Assembly: GCA_018398815.1 (NCBI GenBank)
Contig: CM031611.1
Span: 83,753,690-83,765,982 of the forward strand
DNA length: 12,293 nt
Reading direction: 5' to 3'
Source of the DNA: Conus ventricosus
Taxonomy: Eukaryota > Mollusca > Gastropoda > Neogastropoda > Conidae
The notes beneath the pieces are model-generated. The model was not told the DNA's origin and made no database searches. It worked only from the letters and a program-made list of their open reading frames with translations. Numbering within the stretch: position 1 is the first letter of the stretch; every line of letters begins with the position of its first letter. Position numbers and translations under genes: made by a program. Positions 1 through 7,608 of the stretch are shown piece after piece.

Positions 1-1020
1 ACGCCTTTCATATATTGAACACTGATTGTTGTCTATTATGCATGCAATCGCGAAAAGTGCCCAGTGAATTCCCTCCTGTCCCCACTCATCGAATTTAGTG
101 AAAAAGTCCTCTATGCCGAGACACGATCAAAAGCTCGCGATATCAAAGTAAATTTGATTGTGTTTGTTATCCCACGATCCAAAGAGTAACAAAGATAATT
201 ATATTAGACCAAAAGCTTGTTATGACTGTGGAATCGCCTGGTGAAAAACCTGATAGCCAGGAGTATGACTTCTTTGTTTTTTAAGAAATGCGTACACATG
301 TTGTGGACACACCTCTCAGTATTTTACCAACACACGCTAAGGAGCTATGATCGGACGGAATTATACACAATTCACTGGACCATATTTTATGTGATATAGG
401 TGAAACATGTGCACTCTTCCATAAGGACGTGAATTTACCTCTTTCAAGCATATAATTGAACAACTGGGTAAGAGGGCTAGCTAACAAATAACTGCACAAA
501 AAAGTAGTTGTATGTGGATGAGGTCTGTGACCATATATTTTAGTCTTGTCGAGATTTCTAAACCATGATAAAAAAACTCACCCGACATGTACAGAATTCA
601 TTAATTTCATAGTTGCAAAGACCACAGTGTGGATTTCGTCAATTGTCGTTGTCGAGAGTGTGGATTGGTCTAAGAGAAATTAATTTAGTATATCGCTTTG
701 ACTATCAATTAGAAATAATAACATATGCCGATTGGCAATAAAGGAGGAATGTCACAAGTCAATGCCCCTTTATATTGAAAAAAGAACGAACATTTTTCCA
801 CCAGTCCCTTTTGCAAAGTTTAGTGGATCAGAATATCCTTGTCATCATCACTAAATACACTCATCCTGTCGTTCTCTTCAAATGCTTGTACTTAATTCCA
901 AAATCTTGACTAAAACTATGCCAGTACTTCCGTGGCAAATCCATTGTTAAGCCTTTGCATAATTATTAATGCGCATATGCTAATTAAGAGTCGTATTTCA
1001 TCAGTCAACCAGTTACCTCA
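1..1020 (-). pseudogene. LINE linker and reverse transcriptase N-terminal half, degraded, runs off left edge
   Basis: After the endonuclease, the minus strand reads NWLTDEIRLLI (982-1014), the linker motif that precedes the basic region in this family, then DWWKNVRSFFNIKGH (about 762-806) with the conserved WWK, and a nearby IPPLLPIG stretch in another frame. The reverse transcriptase begins in the 72-codon open stretch 281-499: LLASPLTQLFNYMLERGKF, then WKSAHVSPI and a GKIL block, matching motifs 0 to 2 of LINE reverse transcriptases. SGFSPGDSTV (224-253) follows, then ISRAFDRVS (117-143), which is motif A but with its catalytic Asp position unclear because the preceding residues are degraded. 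HRGLF follows in a shifted frame. Motifs B to E (including YADD) would lie left of position 1. Confidence 0.85.
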
Positions 1021-1229
1021 TTTGGTAGACTTAAATAACTTTAGTTGGCATACACAGTTTTATCATAACCAAGAAAGTAACGGTGAAAAAGATCACGTTA
1101 TTCGACACAATTTATCTATATTTAAAATGAACAGCCAGTCACAATTTGTAGCAATCGACAAAATTCGTCCCCTCTGAAAGAGTTTATTGTATTTAACTAT
1201 ATTTCTTTTTGAATTTTATTTTATACATT

Positions 1230-2012
1230 GAGTATATTAAGGAGCAAACATGGAATACGTGAATCGCTCCGGACTGCGGGTAAGACAATAGTTAATTCCA
1301 ACTAAATCGGGGGTTTTGTCTTATGAACTATGTCCTAGACAAGTTGAAGTAGTGTCGGAGATACTGTTGGTTCGAGTAACTAACTGGTGAAATACTGTTA
1401 CCAGAATAATTCTGTTATGGTGTCTAGATGTGTTTTTCCAGGAAGTCATTGTTAAAGTCACCTAGTACAAAGAACGTTATATCTGAATTGTTTATTTTTT
1501 CTAAATCATTCCTGCAGCACCAGATCCCAATATGCCCTTATCAGTCGCCATTGGTGGACGATAAAAGGAACGCTATAAAAATACTCTTCTGGTTTAATTA
1601 TGGATTCAACCCAAACGGCTCTAATTCCATGGACTTGAAGATCGGCTGAGGTTTACAAAATAACGAGTTTCGAACGAAACCTACTCCACCGTGGGGATCA
1701 TTAGCTCGGTCACACCGGAAATGCGGGTGAAGCAAAATTGTGTAGACAAACTGAAGACCAAAATAACAATACAGACTCAGAAAGCCATGTTTCATGATAA
1801 AGTAATTATGATCGAAATCACTAGATTCGGCTCCAAAGAGTAGATTTAATTCTTAAACTATGAACATTACAATGAATAACACAGATTTGTTCTGTTAGTT
1901 GGCCAGGATTTAGACCCCTGTCATTAGATAAGATAATAAATAACTCCTTCAATGGAGAAATATGTCGTATGACATTGTGAGGTTTTAATGTGCTTACTGT
2001 CGACTCAAAAAA
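1230..2012 (-). pseudogene. LINE endonuclease (APE/exonuclease-endonuclease-phosphatase fold), degraded
   Basis: In a live element this domain nicks the target DNA for target-primed reverse transcription. Visible on the minus strand: HCNVHSL (1854-1874), equivalent to the Asn-bearing first strand of the fold; ETWL with the catalytic Glu (1782-1793); a DR-x-x-DPHGGV-x-FVRNSL block (about 1670-1712) typical of LINE endonucleases; LGDFNND (1445-1465) with the catalytic Asp and Asn; an EPT block (about 1340-1379); and RSDS (1260-1271), where the family normally has SDH. The final His is therefore replaced by Ser, or hidden by an indel. The segment 1451-1795 keeps one frame with three stops (one at 1598-1600 and a double stop about 55 bases further on). 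A frame change separates ETWL from DPHGGV, and another separates GDFN from RSD. The order and spacing make chance similarity very unlikely. Confidence 0.85.
1899..1940 (-). other. Degenerate 2A-like (NPGP-type) motif at the N-terminal end of the LINE ORF2
   Basis: The minus strand reads LFIILSNDRGLNPGQ, followed by LTEQICVIHCNVHSL, in one frame without a stop. The 2A ribosome-skipping consensus is a hydrophobic stretch, then D-x-E-x-N-P-G and P. Here the Asp, Asn, Pro and Gly are kept, the Glu is Gly, and the last Pro is Gln. 2A-like sequences are known at the N-termini of ORFs in several non-LTR retrotransposons of marine invertebrates, directly before the endonuclease, which is where this one sits. 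In this form it should not work. It could also be a conserved N-terminal NPGP tag without skipping activity. Confidence 0.5.
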
Positions 2013-2015
2013 CTA

Positions 2016-2195
2016 AGAAATCTACCGTTTAACCAAAGACAAAAACCGTGCGGTGAAATAAAGATGACCTGAAGTGAAATAATCATGTGCTGTGTAATAG
2101 ATTAAGGAATGTAAAAAGTGGTGCGATGTCGGACTTACTGATATTGTTTACTGTCATTTTAATGGTGAACAACATCCGCAGGCACGACGCGCGCT
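2016..2195. other. AT-rich unassigned stretch upstream of the LINE remnant
   Basis: The composition matches the LINE remnant rather than the sequence to the right. On the minus strand an open stretch ends near 2083, but it contains only dinucleotide-derived Cys/Val repeats and no recognisable domain. It may be the degraded 5' part of the LINE (ORF1 side) or the original insertion site. No target-site duplication can be tested because the 3' end of the element is outside the window. Confidence 0.3.
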
Positions 2196-2235
2196 TACAC
2201 TCACACACACAACCCACACCCAGCACACACACACA

Positions 2236-2276
<41 letters not shown>

Positions 2277-2305
2277 GCACTCATGCATGCAAGCGCGCAG
2301 CACGC

Positions 2306-2346
<41 letters not shown>
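2196..2346. repeat. Compound microsatellite (AC)n-(AG)n
   Basis: Interrupted AC repeats run from 2196 to 2220, followed by a nearly continuous AC array at 2224-2274. A short spacer rich in GC then leads into an AG array (2306-2346). The Cys/Val and His/Thr readings of this stretch are translations of the repeat, not proteins. Confidence 0.97.
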
Positions 2347-2489
2347 CTAATGATTCATCCATGCACGATTTATTCCTCGCATTACACGCTAAGTGACACT
2401 TCACACTTGAGAGATCAAGGTCCGGTCTGACCGGGTGCTAAGAAGAAACCCTCATTTAGCACGCTCGTTCGATAGCACGTAAACCCTTT

Positions 2490-2520
2490 GGGCCAGCCGC
2501 AGCAGCGGCGGCTGGGACCC
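2490..2520. other. GC-rich hairpin
   Basis: The arms CCAGCCGC (2493-2500) and GCGGCTGG (2508-2515) pair perfectly around a 7-base loop. GGG (2490-2492) and CCC (2518-2520) can extend the stem past a 2-base bulge. No tRNA, snRNA or terminator context was recognised, so the structure has no assigned role. The surrounding 2347-2748 otherwise shows no gene. Confidence 0.5.
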
Positions 2521-3213
2521 CCAGACAGACAGTTGTGTGGGCAGAGCGGCGAGGCGTAAAATCTGTTAACAGGTTAAGGAACCGCCACGACCCCCTCTAT
2601 GGAGAAGATTGCGAAGAAGAGAGCGCTTCCTTCGATTCGTTATGATACGGTGACCTGTGTGATTTGATAAAGAGGTGGCGTTACGAGAACTGAAATGCTC
2701 AAATCTAATCGCACAGTCCCACACACAAATGGGCCACCACCCCCTTTTGGGGGGAATGATGTCACTCGGGAAAAAAGCACCTGTATGCAGATTTGAAGGT
2801 TGGGGTGCACCTGTTTGTATAGCAAGACACGAGAAGAGCTTGATCACGGCTGTACTGTCCGACTGCGTGAAGGGAACAGGGGACGAGCGAAGAGGTTATT
2901 AAGGAAAGAGCTCTTTAGGACGAGACAGTCTTTGCACGCTTAAAAAGTGTGCATAGATTGTTGACATGGGTTTACAGTCTTCTGGATTTCATCTGTCCCC
3001 TCTCTCTCTCTCTCTTGTTTTTGTTACCTCCCTTTTTAAAAGGGTTTCCGGAGGAGTGTCATGGTGGCATGGCCTGTCTTGATGATTCTCGACTGAGCAA
3101 CGGGTCGTTCTCCTCACGTGGCGCTTTTTTGTGGTCCTGCAGCCTTACCGCTATTCCATACTTTTTTCTATCTTTTCTTTTTTCACGCTTGCGTTTTCAA
3201 AGTGTGGCCTCTG

Positions 3214-3270
3214 TATTTTTTCTTCTCATTTTTTTTCTCTCATATTTTTTTCTTTTTTTTTCTTTTTTTT
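3214..3270. repeat. T-rich tract in copy 1
   Basis: Runs of 5-9 T separated by single C, A or G bases. The equivalent tract in copy 2 is at about 5934-5998, with different run lengths. Phe-rich reading frames here only reflect the composition. Confidence 0.9.
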
Positions 3271-3380
3271 GGGTTTGTTTTGAATACAAGTCTCATGCTT
3301 TATGCAAATAATCTTCCCGTTACAAGTGGACATTCTGGGCGCAACTTCAATTATTTTGGGCGTTTGGGTCGCCAGGCGGG

Positions 3381-3404
3381 TTTTTTTTTTTTTTTTTTTT
3401 TTTT
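3381..3404. repeat. Poly-T run (T24), copy 1
   Basis: Twenty-four consecutive T bases. The counterpart in copy 2 is T26 at 6107-6132. It could be the antisense A tail of an inserted retroposon, but no target-site duplication or retroposon body was recognised next to it. Confidence 0.95.
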
Positions 3405-3582
3405 GAAGGGGACTGAGGCTCCGCGATCGATGCGGTCAGAATCCGTCCCGGAGATGACTTTCTGCTGATCGGGAATCCCGGAATTTCATGTAAAACAACA
3501 CTGGTCAAGTTTGAAAACTCGGGCGCTTCCTAGTCTCAGTTTTGTTTTTCTACAGATAATTGTCAAGTATGAATCTAACTTG

Positions 3583-3593
3583 AACATGGCGGC
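3583..3593 (+). promoter_or_regulatory. AACATGGCGGC motif (YY1-type), copy 1
   Basis: The sequence fits the YY1 consensus AAnATGGCGGC, which in animals often overlaps a start codon near a promoter. Here the ATG opens only an 11-codon frame (M-A-A-I-V-V-E-L-F-I-Y). A pyrimidine-rich TTGTTTTTCTACAG, resembling a 3' splice site, lies about 30 bases upstream. Both are retained in copy 2. A motif match alone is weak evidence. Confidence 0.25.
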
Positions 3594-3715
3594 AATCGTC
3601 GTGGAGCTATTTATTTATTAATCATTTTAGATTTTATTGTCTGTTAGAATCTCACCCCATCTCCCTCGCTGCGCATATCGCGCACATGTTTGTGTCGTGG
3701 GAAGGAGAAAAAAAA

Positions 3716-3778
3716 GGGGAGGGGGTGGGGGTGGGATGGGGTGGAGTTGGTGAGGGGAGGGGGGGCGGGGGCGGGAGC
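3716..3778 (+). repeat. G-rich tract with G-quadruplex potential, copy 1
   Basis: More than four runs of three or more G bases occur within about 60 bases on the plus strand, directly after an A run. This is compatible with a G-quadruplex. The counterpart in copy 2 is 6445-6511. Confidence 0.75.
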
Positions 3779-4153
3779 GCTCATGAAACTTGATTGAAAG
3801 GGCATTGGATGTAAATTGATGGAAATAAACTGCTCCAAAATCGGGGCAGCCATCCAATTATTTTCTTTGTGAACTCGTTGTGGACGAGAAAACCCCTATG
3901 TCGATTGTCTGGCGAAACGGGAATTAAAAGAAAATGATGTGAAAATTTGTTAATCTATTTCTCCAAGTTTGCCCGCGGGTATCTTGAGATTCTACCTTGC
4001 CCATGTTTTCGGTCATCTGATTCATTCCGACGTTTCCGATTTAAGAGTTTTATAACGAGATGAAAGGGTTTCCCCGTTTGCAGTTTGTTTTAACTGAAAT
4101 CAGCAATGCATTTGCATATAGCGTTATCTGTATTTTATGCCGTCCTTCTGGTT

Positions 4154-4500
4154 AGCTTTTCACTCGTGCCAACACCCCACATTCACCACACCCAGGCTCA
4201 GGTAGCTTTTGACCTGTGCCAATCACCCAGATTCACCACACCCCCGGGTCAGGTAGCTTTTGACCCGTGCCAATCACCCACATTCACCACACCCATGCTC
4301 AGGTACTTTGACCCGGCCAATCACCCACATTCACCCACACCCAGGCTGAGTTTAGCTTTTTTTTACTCGTGCCAATCACCCACATTCACCACAACCCAGG
4401 CTGATTAGCTTTTCACTCGTGCTAATCACCCACATTCACCACACCCAGGCTGATTAGCTTTTCACTCGTGCCAATCGCCCACATCACCACCCCCCAGGAT
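4154..4500. repeat. 50-bp minisatellite, seven units, copy 1
   Basis: Units begin with AGCTTTT or a decayed form at 4154, 4204, 4255, 4305, 4354, 4407 and 4456. Each reads AGCTTTT, a CACTCGTG or GACCCGTG box, then CCAATCACCCACATTCACCA, then CACCCAGGCT. The period of 49-53 is not a multiple of three and shifts frame, so the Thr/Pro/His-rich reading frame across it is not a real protein. Individual units differ from copy 2 mainly by small indels. Confidence 0.95.
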
Positions 4501-4693
4501 CGTCTCACCACAGTCCGCAGTGCCTGTTGTCCCAGGAGCTGTTCAAGTAAAAGGGCGCCGAAAAAGGGCCCCTTCCCAGAGACAAACCTGGCCTTGTGAA
4601 GCAACGTACAGAGAGGTCAGCACTCGGTTATTAAACCCTTAGCAGGGAAAAATCTGTCACCAGACTGACCCGCCATCGCCTCCGATTTGAGTT

Positions 4694-4793
4694 NNNNNNN
4701 NNNNNNNNNNNNNNNNNNNNNNNNNNNNNNNNNNNNNNNNNNNNNNNNNNNNNNNNNNNNNNNNNNNNNNNNNNNNNNNNNNNNNNNNNNNNN
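4694..4793. other. Assembly gap (100 N)
   Basis: Exactly 100 consecutive N bases, a conventional size for a scaffold gap of unknown length. Copy 1 of the large repeat ends at its left border, which suggests the repeat itself broke the assembly. Confidence 0.99.
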
Positions 4794-5225
4794 AACATGT
4801 GAATAGTTGGCTTCCCTTCGCTGACTAACTCAACTAATTCTTTCAACAAATACTCTAACATGCAGTTAAAATAAAACTTATGGCCTCGAAAACAAACCTG
4901 TTCTTCAGTAAACGTTTAGCCATTTTAAAATAACACAATTAAAACACAGTGGTCACAACAGAAGCGCCGACAAAACACACAGCCTTCTTGAGTGGTGGCT
5001 CAAACAATGACGGCCCGGTCGTGCCACGTCGACAGCCTCAATCTGATGGCAATCTAGACTTTTCCAAATGTGGTGCAACCCAACTGAGTGCGTTTCGTTT
5101 AAACAGCACAGGCTAGGTGCAAACTGCCGCGAGCCGTAAATTAAGTGATCAGATTTCAGCCCCGTGTACAAAGTTTGTAGGTGGAAATTAGTCAGAAGAA
5201 GTGTGCGGATTTTATGTCATTTAAT
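4794..5225. other. Unassigned spacer between the gap and the microsatellite
   Basis: Complex, non-repetitive sequence without a counterpart left of copy 1. The longest open stretch is 72 codons on the minus strand (4953-5171), rich in His, Leu, Cys and Ser. It has no recognisable domain, signal peptide or neighbour that would support it, so no gene is called. Confidence 0.4.
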
Positions 5226-5373
5226 TGAGAGAGAGAAAGAGTGTGTGTGTGTGTGTGTGTGTGTCTGTCTGCCCGCCTCTCTGTCTGTCTGTCTGTCTCT
5301 CTCTCTGTCTCTCTCTTCTCTGTCTGTCTGTCTGTCTGTCGGTGATTCTCTCTCTCTCTCTCTCTCTCTCTCT
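5226..5373. repeat. Compound microsatellite GA-GT-(CTGT)n-(CT)n
   Basis: GA steps at 5226-5240 are followed by GT (5241-5264), interrupted CTGT and CT blocks (5264-5341) and a CT array (5347-5373). The sequence switches from purine-rich to pyrimidine-rich on the plus strand within 150 bases. Arg/Glu-rich and Thr/Asp-rich reading frames here are repeat translations. Confidence 0.97.
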
Positions 5374-6106
5374 TCCGCCACAGGGAAAGGCGGCTTTTAG
5401 GCCACTTTCGCCCAAAAACTCGGTGGAGGAGCAAGTGGCGTAGAATGAAGGTTTTCCTGTTCTCTGGGGGGAATGATGTCACTCGGGAAAAGAAAGCACC
5501 TTGTATGCAGATTTGAAGGTTGGGGTGCACCTGTTTGTATAGCAAGACACGAGAAGAGCTTGATCACGGCTGTTCTGTCCGACTGCGTGAAGGGAACAGG
5601 GACGAGCGAAGAGGTTATTAGGAAAGAGCCTCTTTAGGACGAGACAGTCTTTGCACGCTTAAAAAGTGTGCATAGATTGTTGACATGGATGACAGTCTTC
5701 TGGATTTTCATTCTGTCCTCATCTCTCTCTCTCTCTTGTTTTTGTTACCTCCCTTCTAAAGGTTCCGGAGGAGTGTCATGGTGGCATGGCCTAGTCTTGA
5801 TGATTCTCGACTGAGCAACGCTCGTTCTCCTCACGTGGCGCTTTTTTTGTGGTCCTGCAGCCTTACCGCTATTCCATACTTTTTTTCTTCTTTTTCTTTT
5901 TTTCACGCTTTGCGTTTTCAAAGTGTGGCCTCTGTATTTTTTCTTCTCAATTTTTTTCTTCTCATATTTTTTTTCTTTTTCTTTTCTTTCTTTTTTTGTT
6001 TTGTTTTGAATAGCAAGTCTCATGCGTCATGCAAATAAATACGTTCCGTTACAAGTGGACATTCTGTCGCAGACTTCAATATTTTGGCGTTTGATCGCCA
6101 GGGCGG

Positions 6107-6132
6107 TTTTTTTTTTTTTTTTTTTTTTTTTT
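6107..6132. repeat. Poly-T run (T26), copy 2
   Basis: Counterpart of the T24 run in copy 1. The length difference of two bases is of the kind expected from polymerase slippage or sequencing error. Confidence 0.95.
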
Positions 6133-6311
6133 GGAAGCGACTTGAGGCTCCGCGATCGATGCGGTCAGAATCCGTCCCGGAGATGATCTTTCTTGCTGAT
6201 CGGGAATCGGAATTTCATGTGAAAACAACACTGGTCAAGTTAGAATCTCGGGCGCTTCCTAGTCTCAGTTTTGTTTTCTACAGATAATTGTCAAGTATGA
6301 ATCTAACGTTG

Positions 6312-6322
6312 AACATGGCGGC
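6312..6322 (+). promoter_or_regulatory. AACATGGCGGC motif (YY1-type), copy 2
   Basis: Identical to the motif in copy 1, and the following 11-codon frame also ends at the same TAA. The preceding TTTTGTTTTCTACAG is also kept. It is identical despite nearby indels, but the copies may simply be too similar for that to be informative. Confidence 0.25.
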
Positions 6323-6444
6323 AATCGTCGTGGAGCTATTTATTTATTAATCATTTTAGATTTATTGTCTGTTAGAATCTCAGCCATCTCCCTCGCTGCG
6401 CATATGCGCGCACATGTTTGTGTCGTGGGAAGGAGAAAAAAAAA

Positions 6445-6511
6445 GGGGAGGGGGTGAGGGTGGGATGGGGTGGGAGTTGGTGAGGGGGAGGGGGGGCGGG
6501 GGCGGGAGCGG
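6445..6511 (+). repeat. G-rich tract with G-quadruplex potential, copy 2
   Basis: Same arrangement as in copy 1 with slightly different G run lengths. It contains many runs of three to seven G bases on the plus strand. Confidence 0.75.
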
Positions 6512-6885
6512 CTCATGAAACGTTGATTGAAAGTGGCATTGGATGTAAATTGATGGAAATAAACTGCTCCAAAATCGGGCAGCCATCCAATTATTTTCTT
6601 TGTGAACTCGTTGTGGACGAGAAACCCATATGTCGATTGTCTGGCGAAACGGGAATTAACATGAAAATGATGTGAAATTTGTTAATCTATTTCTCCAAGT
6701 TTGCCCCGCGGGGTATCTTGAGATTCTGACCTTGCCATGTTTTCGGTCATCTGATTCATTCCGACGTTTCCGATTTAAGAGTTTTATAACGAGATGAGGT
6801 TCCCAGTTTGCAGTTTGTTTTAACTGAAATCAGCAATGCATTTGCATATAGCGTTGATCTGTATTTTTATGCCGTCCTTCTGGTT

Positions 6886-7229
6886 AGCTTTTCACTCGTG
6901 CCAATCACCCACATTCACCACACCCAGGCTCAGGTAGCTTTTGACCTGTGCCAATCACCCAGATTCACCACACCCAGGCTCAGGTAGCTTTTGACCCGTG
7001 CCAATCACCCACATTCACCACACCCAGGCTCAGGTAGCTTTTGACCCGTGCCAATCACCCACATTCACCACACCCAGGCTGAGTTAGCTTTTCACTCGTG
7101 CCAATCACCCACATTCACCACACCCAGGCTGAGTTAGCTTTCACTCGTGCTAATCACCCACATTCACCACACCCAGGCTGAGTTAGCTTTTCACTCGTGC
7201 CAATCGCCCACATTCACCACACCCAGGAT
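6886..7229. repeat. 50-bp minisatellite, seven units, copy 2
   Basis: Units start at 6886, 6936, 6986, 7036, 7086, 7136 and 7185, so five intervals are exactly 50 and one is 49. Unit-specific variants are easy to follow: GACCTGTG with CCCAGATT in unit 2, GACCCGTG in units 3 and 4, GTGCTAATC in unit 6, and AATCGCCC with the exit sequence CAGGATCGTC in unit 7. The same variants occupy the same units in copy 1. There are no conserved spacers of the CRISPR kind; this is a plain head-to-tail tandem array. Confidence 0.97.
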
Positions 7230-7410
7230 CGTCTCACCACAGTCGCAGTGCCTGTTGTCCCAGGAGCTGTTCAAGTAAGGTCGCCGAAAGGCCACTTCCC
7301 AGAGACAAACCTGGCCTTGTGAAGCAACGTACAGAGAGGTCAGCACTCGGTTATTAAACCCTGTAGCAGGAACAGATCCTGTCACCAGACTGACGCATCT
7401 CTCCGATCGC

Positions 7411-7600
7411 AGATCATAAGGCATGTTGTTCGATTCCAAGTTACGGCTTGATTCGGTTGTTTTCTCGTATTGCTCTTTTGGGATCAATATTTATTATCTT
7501 TTATTGTCGTTCCTTTAATATATAAATTCTATTTTCTTTTCTCCAACGTGCAATGTCGGAGCAGAAGCTGCGGAAACGATCGATACACGGAAGAAAGGGG
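7411..7600. other. Unassigned stretch right of copy 2
   Basis: A moderately AT-rich sequence. A 98-codon minus-strand open stretch (7191-7487) begins here and runs back into the minisatellite. It is not supported as a gene because its end lies in repeat units and copy 1 does not keep the frame. Confidence 0.3.
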
Positions 7601-7608
7601 GAGTCGTG

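Larger units (their letters stand above)
1..2015 (-). mobile_element. Decayed non-LTR retrotransposon (LINE), ORF2 region, truncated by window edge
   Basis: Reading the minus strand from about 2012 down to 1 gives the ORF2 of an APE-type LINE in the expected order: an NPG-containing leader (1899-1928), HCNVHSL (1854-1874), ETWL (1782-1793), DPHGGV (1682-1699), GDFN (1451-1462), RSD (1263-1271), NWLTDEIRLLI (982-1014), DWW (798-806), PLTQLFN within 281-499, SGF-PGDSTV (224-253) and AFDRV (within 117-143). These are the landmarks of the endonuclease, linker and reverse transcriptase of CR1/L2/jockey-like elements. The motifs change frame at least six times and several in-frame stops lie between them, so the copy is dead and old. 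The reverse transcriptase runs off the left edge before its catalytic YADD-type motif. The 5' limit is uncertain: similarity fades near 2015, while the AT-rich composition continues to about 2190. The exact clade cannot be fixed by eye. Confidence 0.88.
2749..4693. repeat. Large direct repeat, copy 1 (about 1.95 kb, ends at the assembly gap)
   Basis: From GGGGGGAATGATGTCACTCG at 2749 to the gap, the sequence is collinear with 5466 to about 7410 at an offset of 2717-2721. Shared landmarks include the CT tract near 3001, the T-rich tract 3214-3270, the T run 3381-3404, AACATGGCGGC at 3583, the G-rich tract 3716-3778, ATTTGCAT at 4110 and the 50-bp minisatellite. The copies differ mostly by homopolymer length and one-base insertions or deletions. 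Left of 2749 the copies share no clear similarity. On the right, copy 1 diverges or stops within the last few bases before the Ns. No conserved reading frame spans the unit, so it is not a gene duplication as far as can be seen. Confidence 0.93.
5466..7410. repeat. Large direct repeat, copy 2 (about 1.95 kb)
   Basis: Collinear with copy 1 in the same orientation, starting at the same GGGGGGAATGATGTCACTCG (5466) and followed through TCCGAT at 7402-7407. This copy has cleaner homopolymers and more regular minisatellite units, as expected if it lies inside a well-covered contig while copy 1 is at a contig end. Its true right boundary is unknown because copy 1 is cut by the gap. Confidence 0.93.

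Noticed and set aside
2083..2404. Overlapping open stretches rich in Cys/Val, His/Thr and Arg/Glu
   Set aside because: They are translations of the AC and AG microsatellites in all frames, with no unique protein sequence.
2949..3468. Phe-rich plus-strand open stretches of 116-120 codons that look like membrane proteins
   Set aside because: The hydrophobicity comes from T runs. The frame is not kept in copy 2, where run lengths differ.
4106..4408. Plus-strand frame with repeated Thr/Pro/His motifs
   Set aside because: It follows the 50-bp minisatellite, whose period is not a multiple of three. It is broken by indels between copies.
4154..7229. Possible CRISPR-like array
   Set aside because: The units are head-to-tail without unique spacers, and the host is eukaryotic.
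7426..7437. GTTCGATTCC, similar to a tRNA B box
   Set aside because: The flanking bases do not form a T-arm stem, and no A box or cloverleaf lies upstream.
7191..7487. 98-codon minus-strand frame with ordinary-looking amino acid composition
   Set aside because: It starts outside the repeat unit, ends inside minisatellite units, and the matching part of copy 1 is broken. No domain was recognised.
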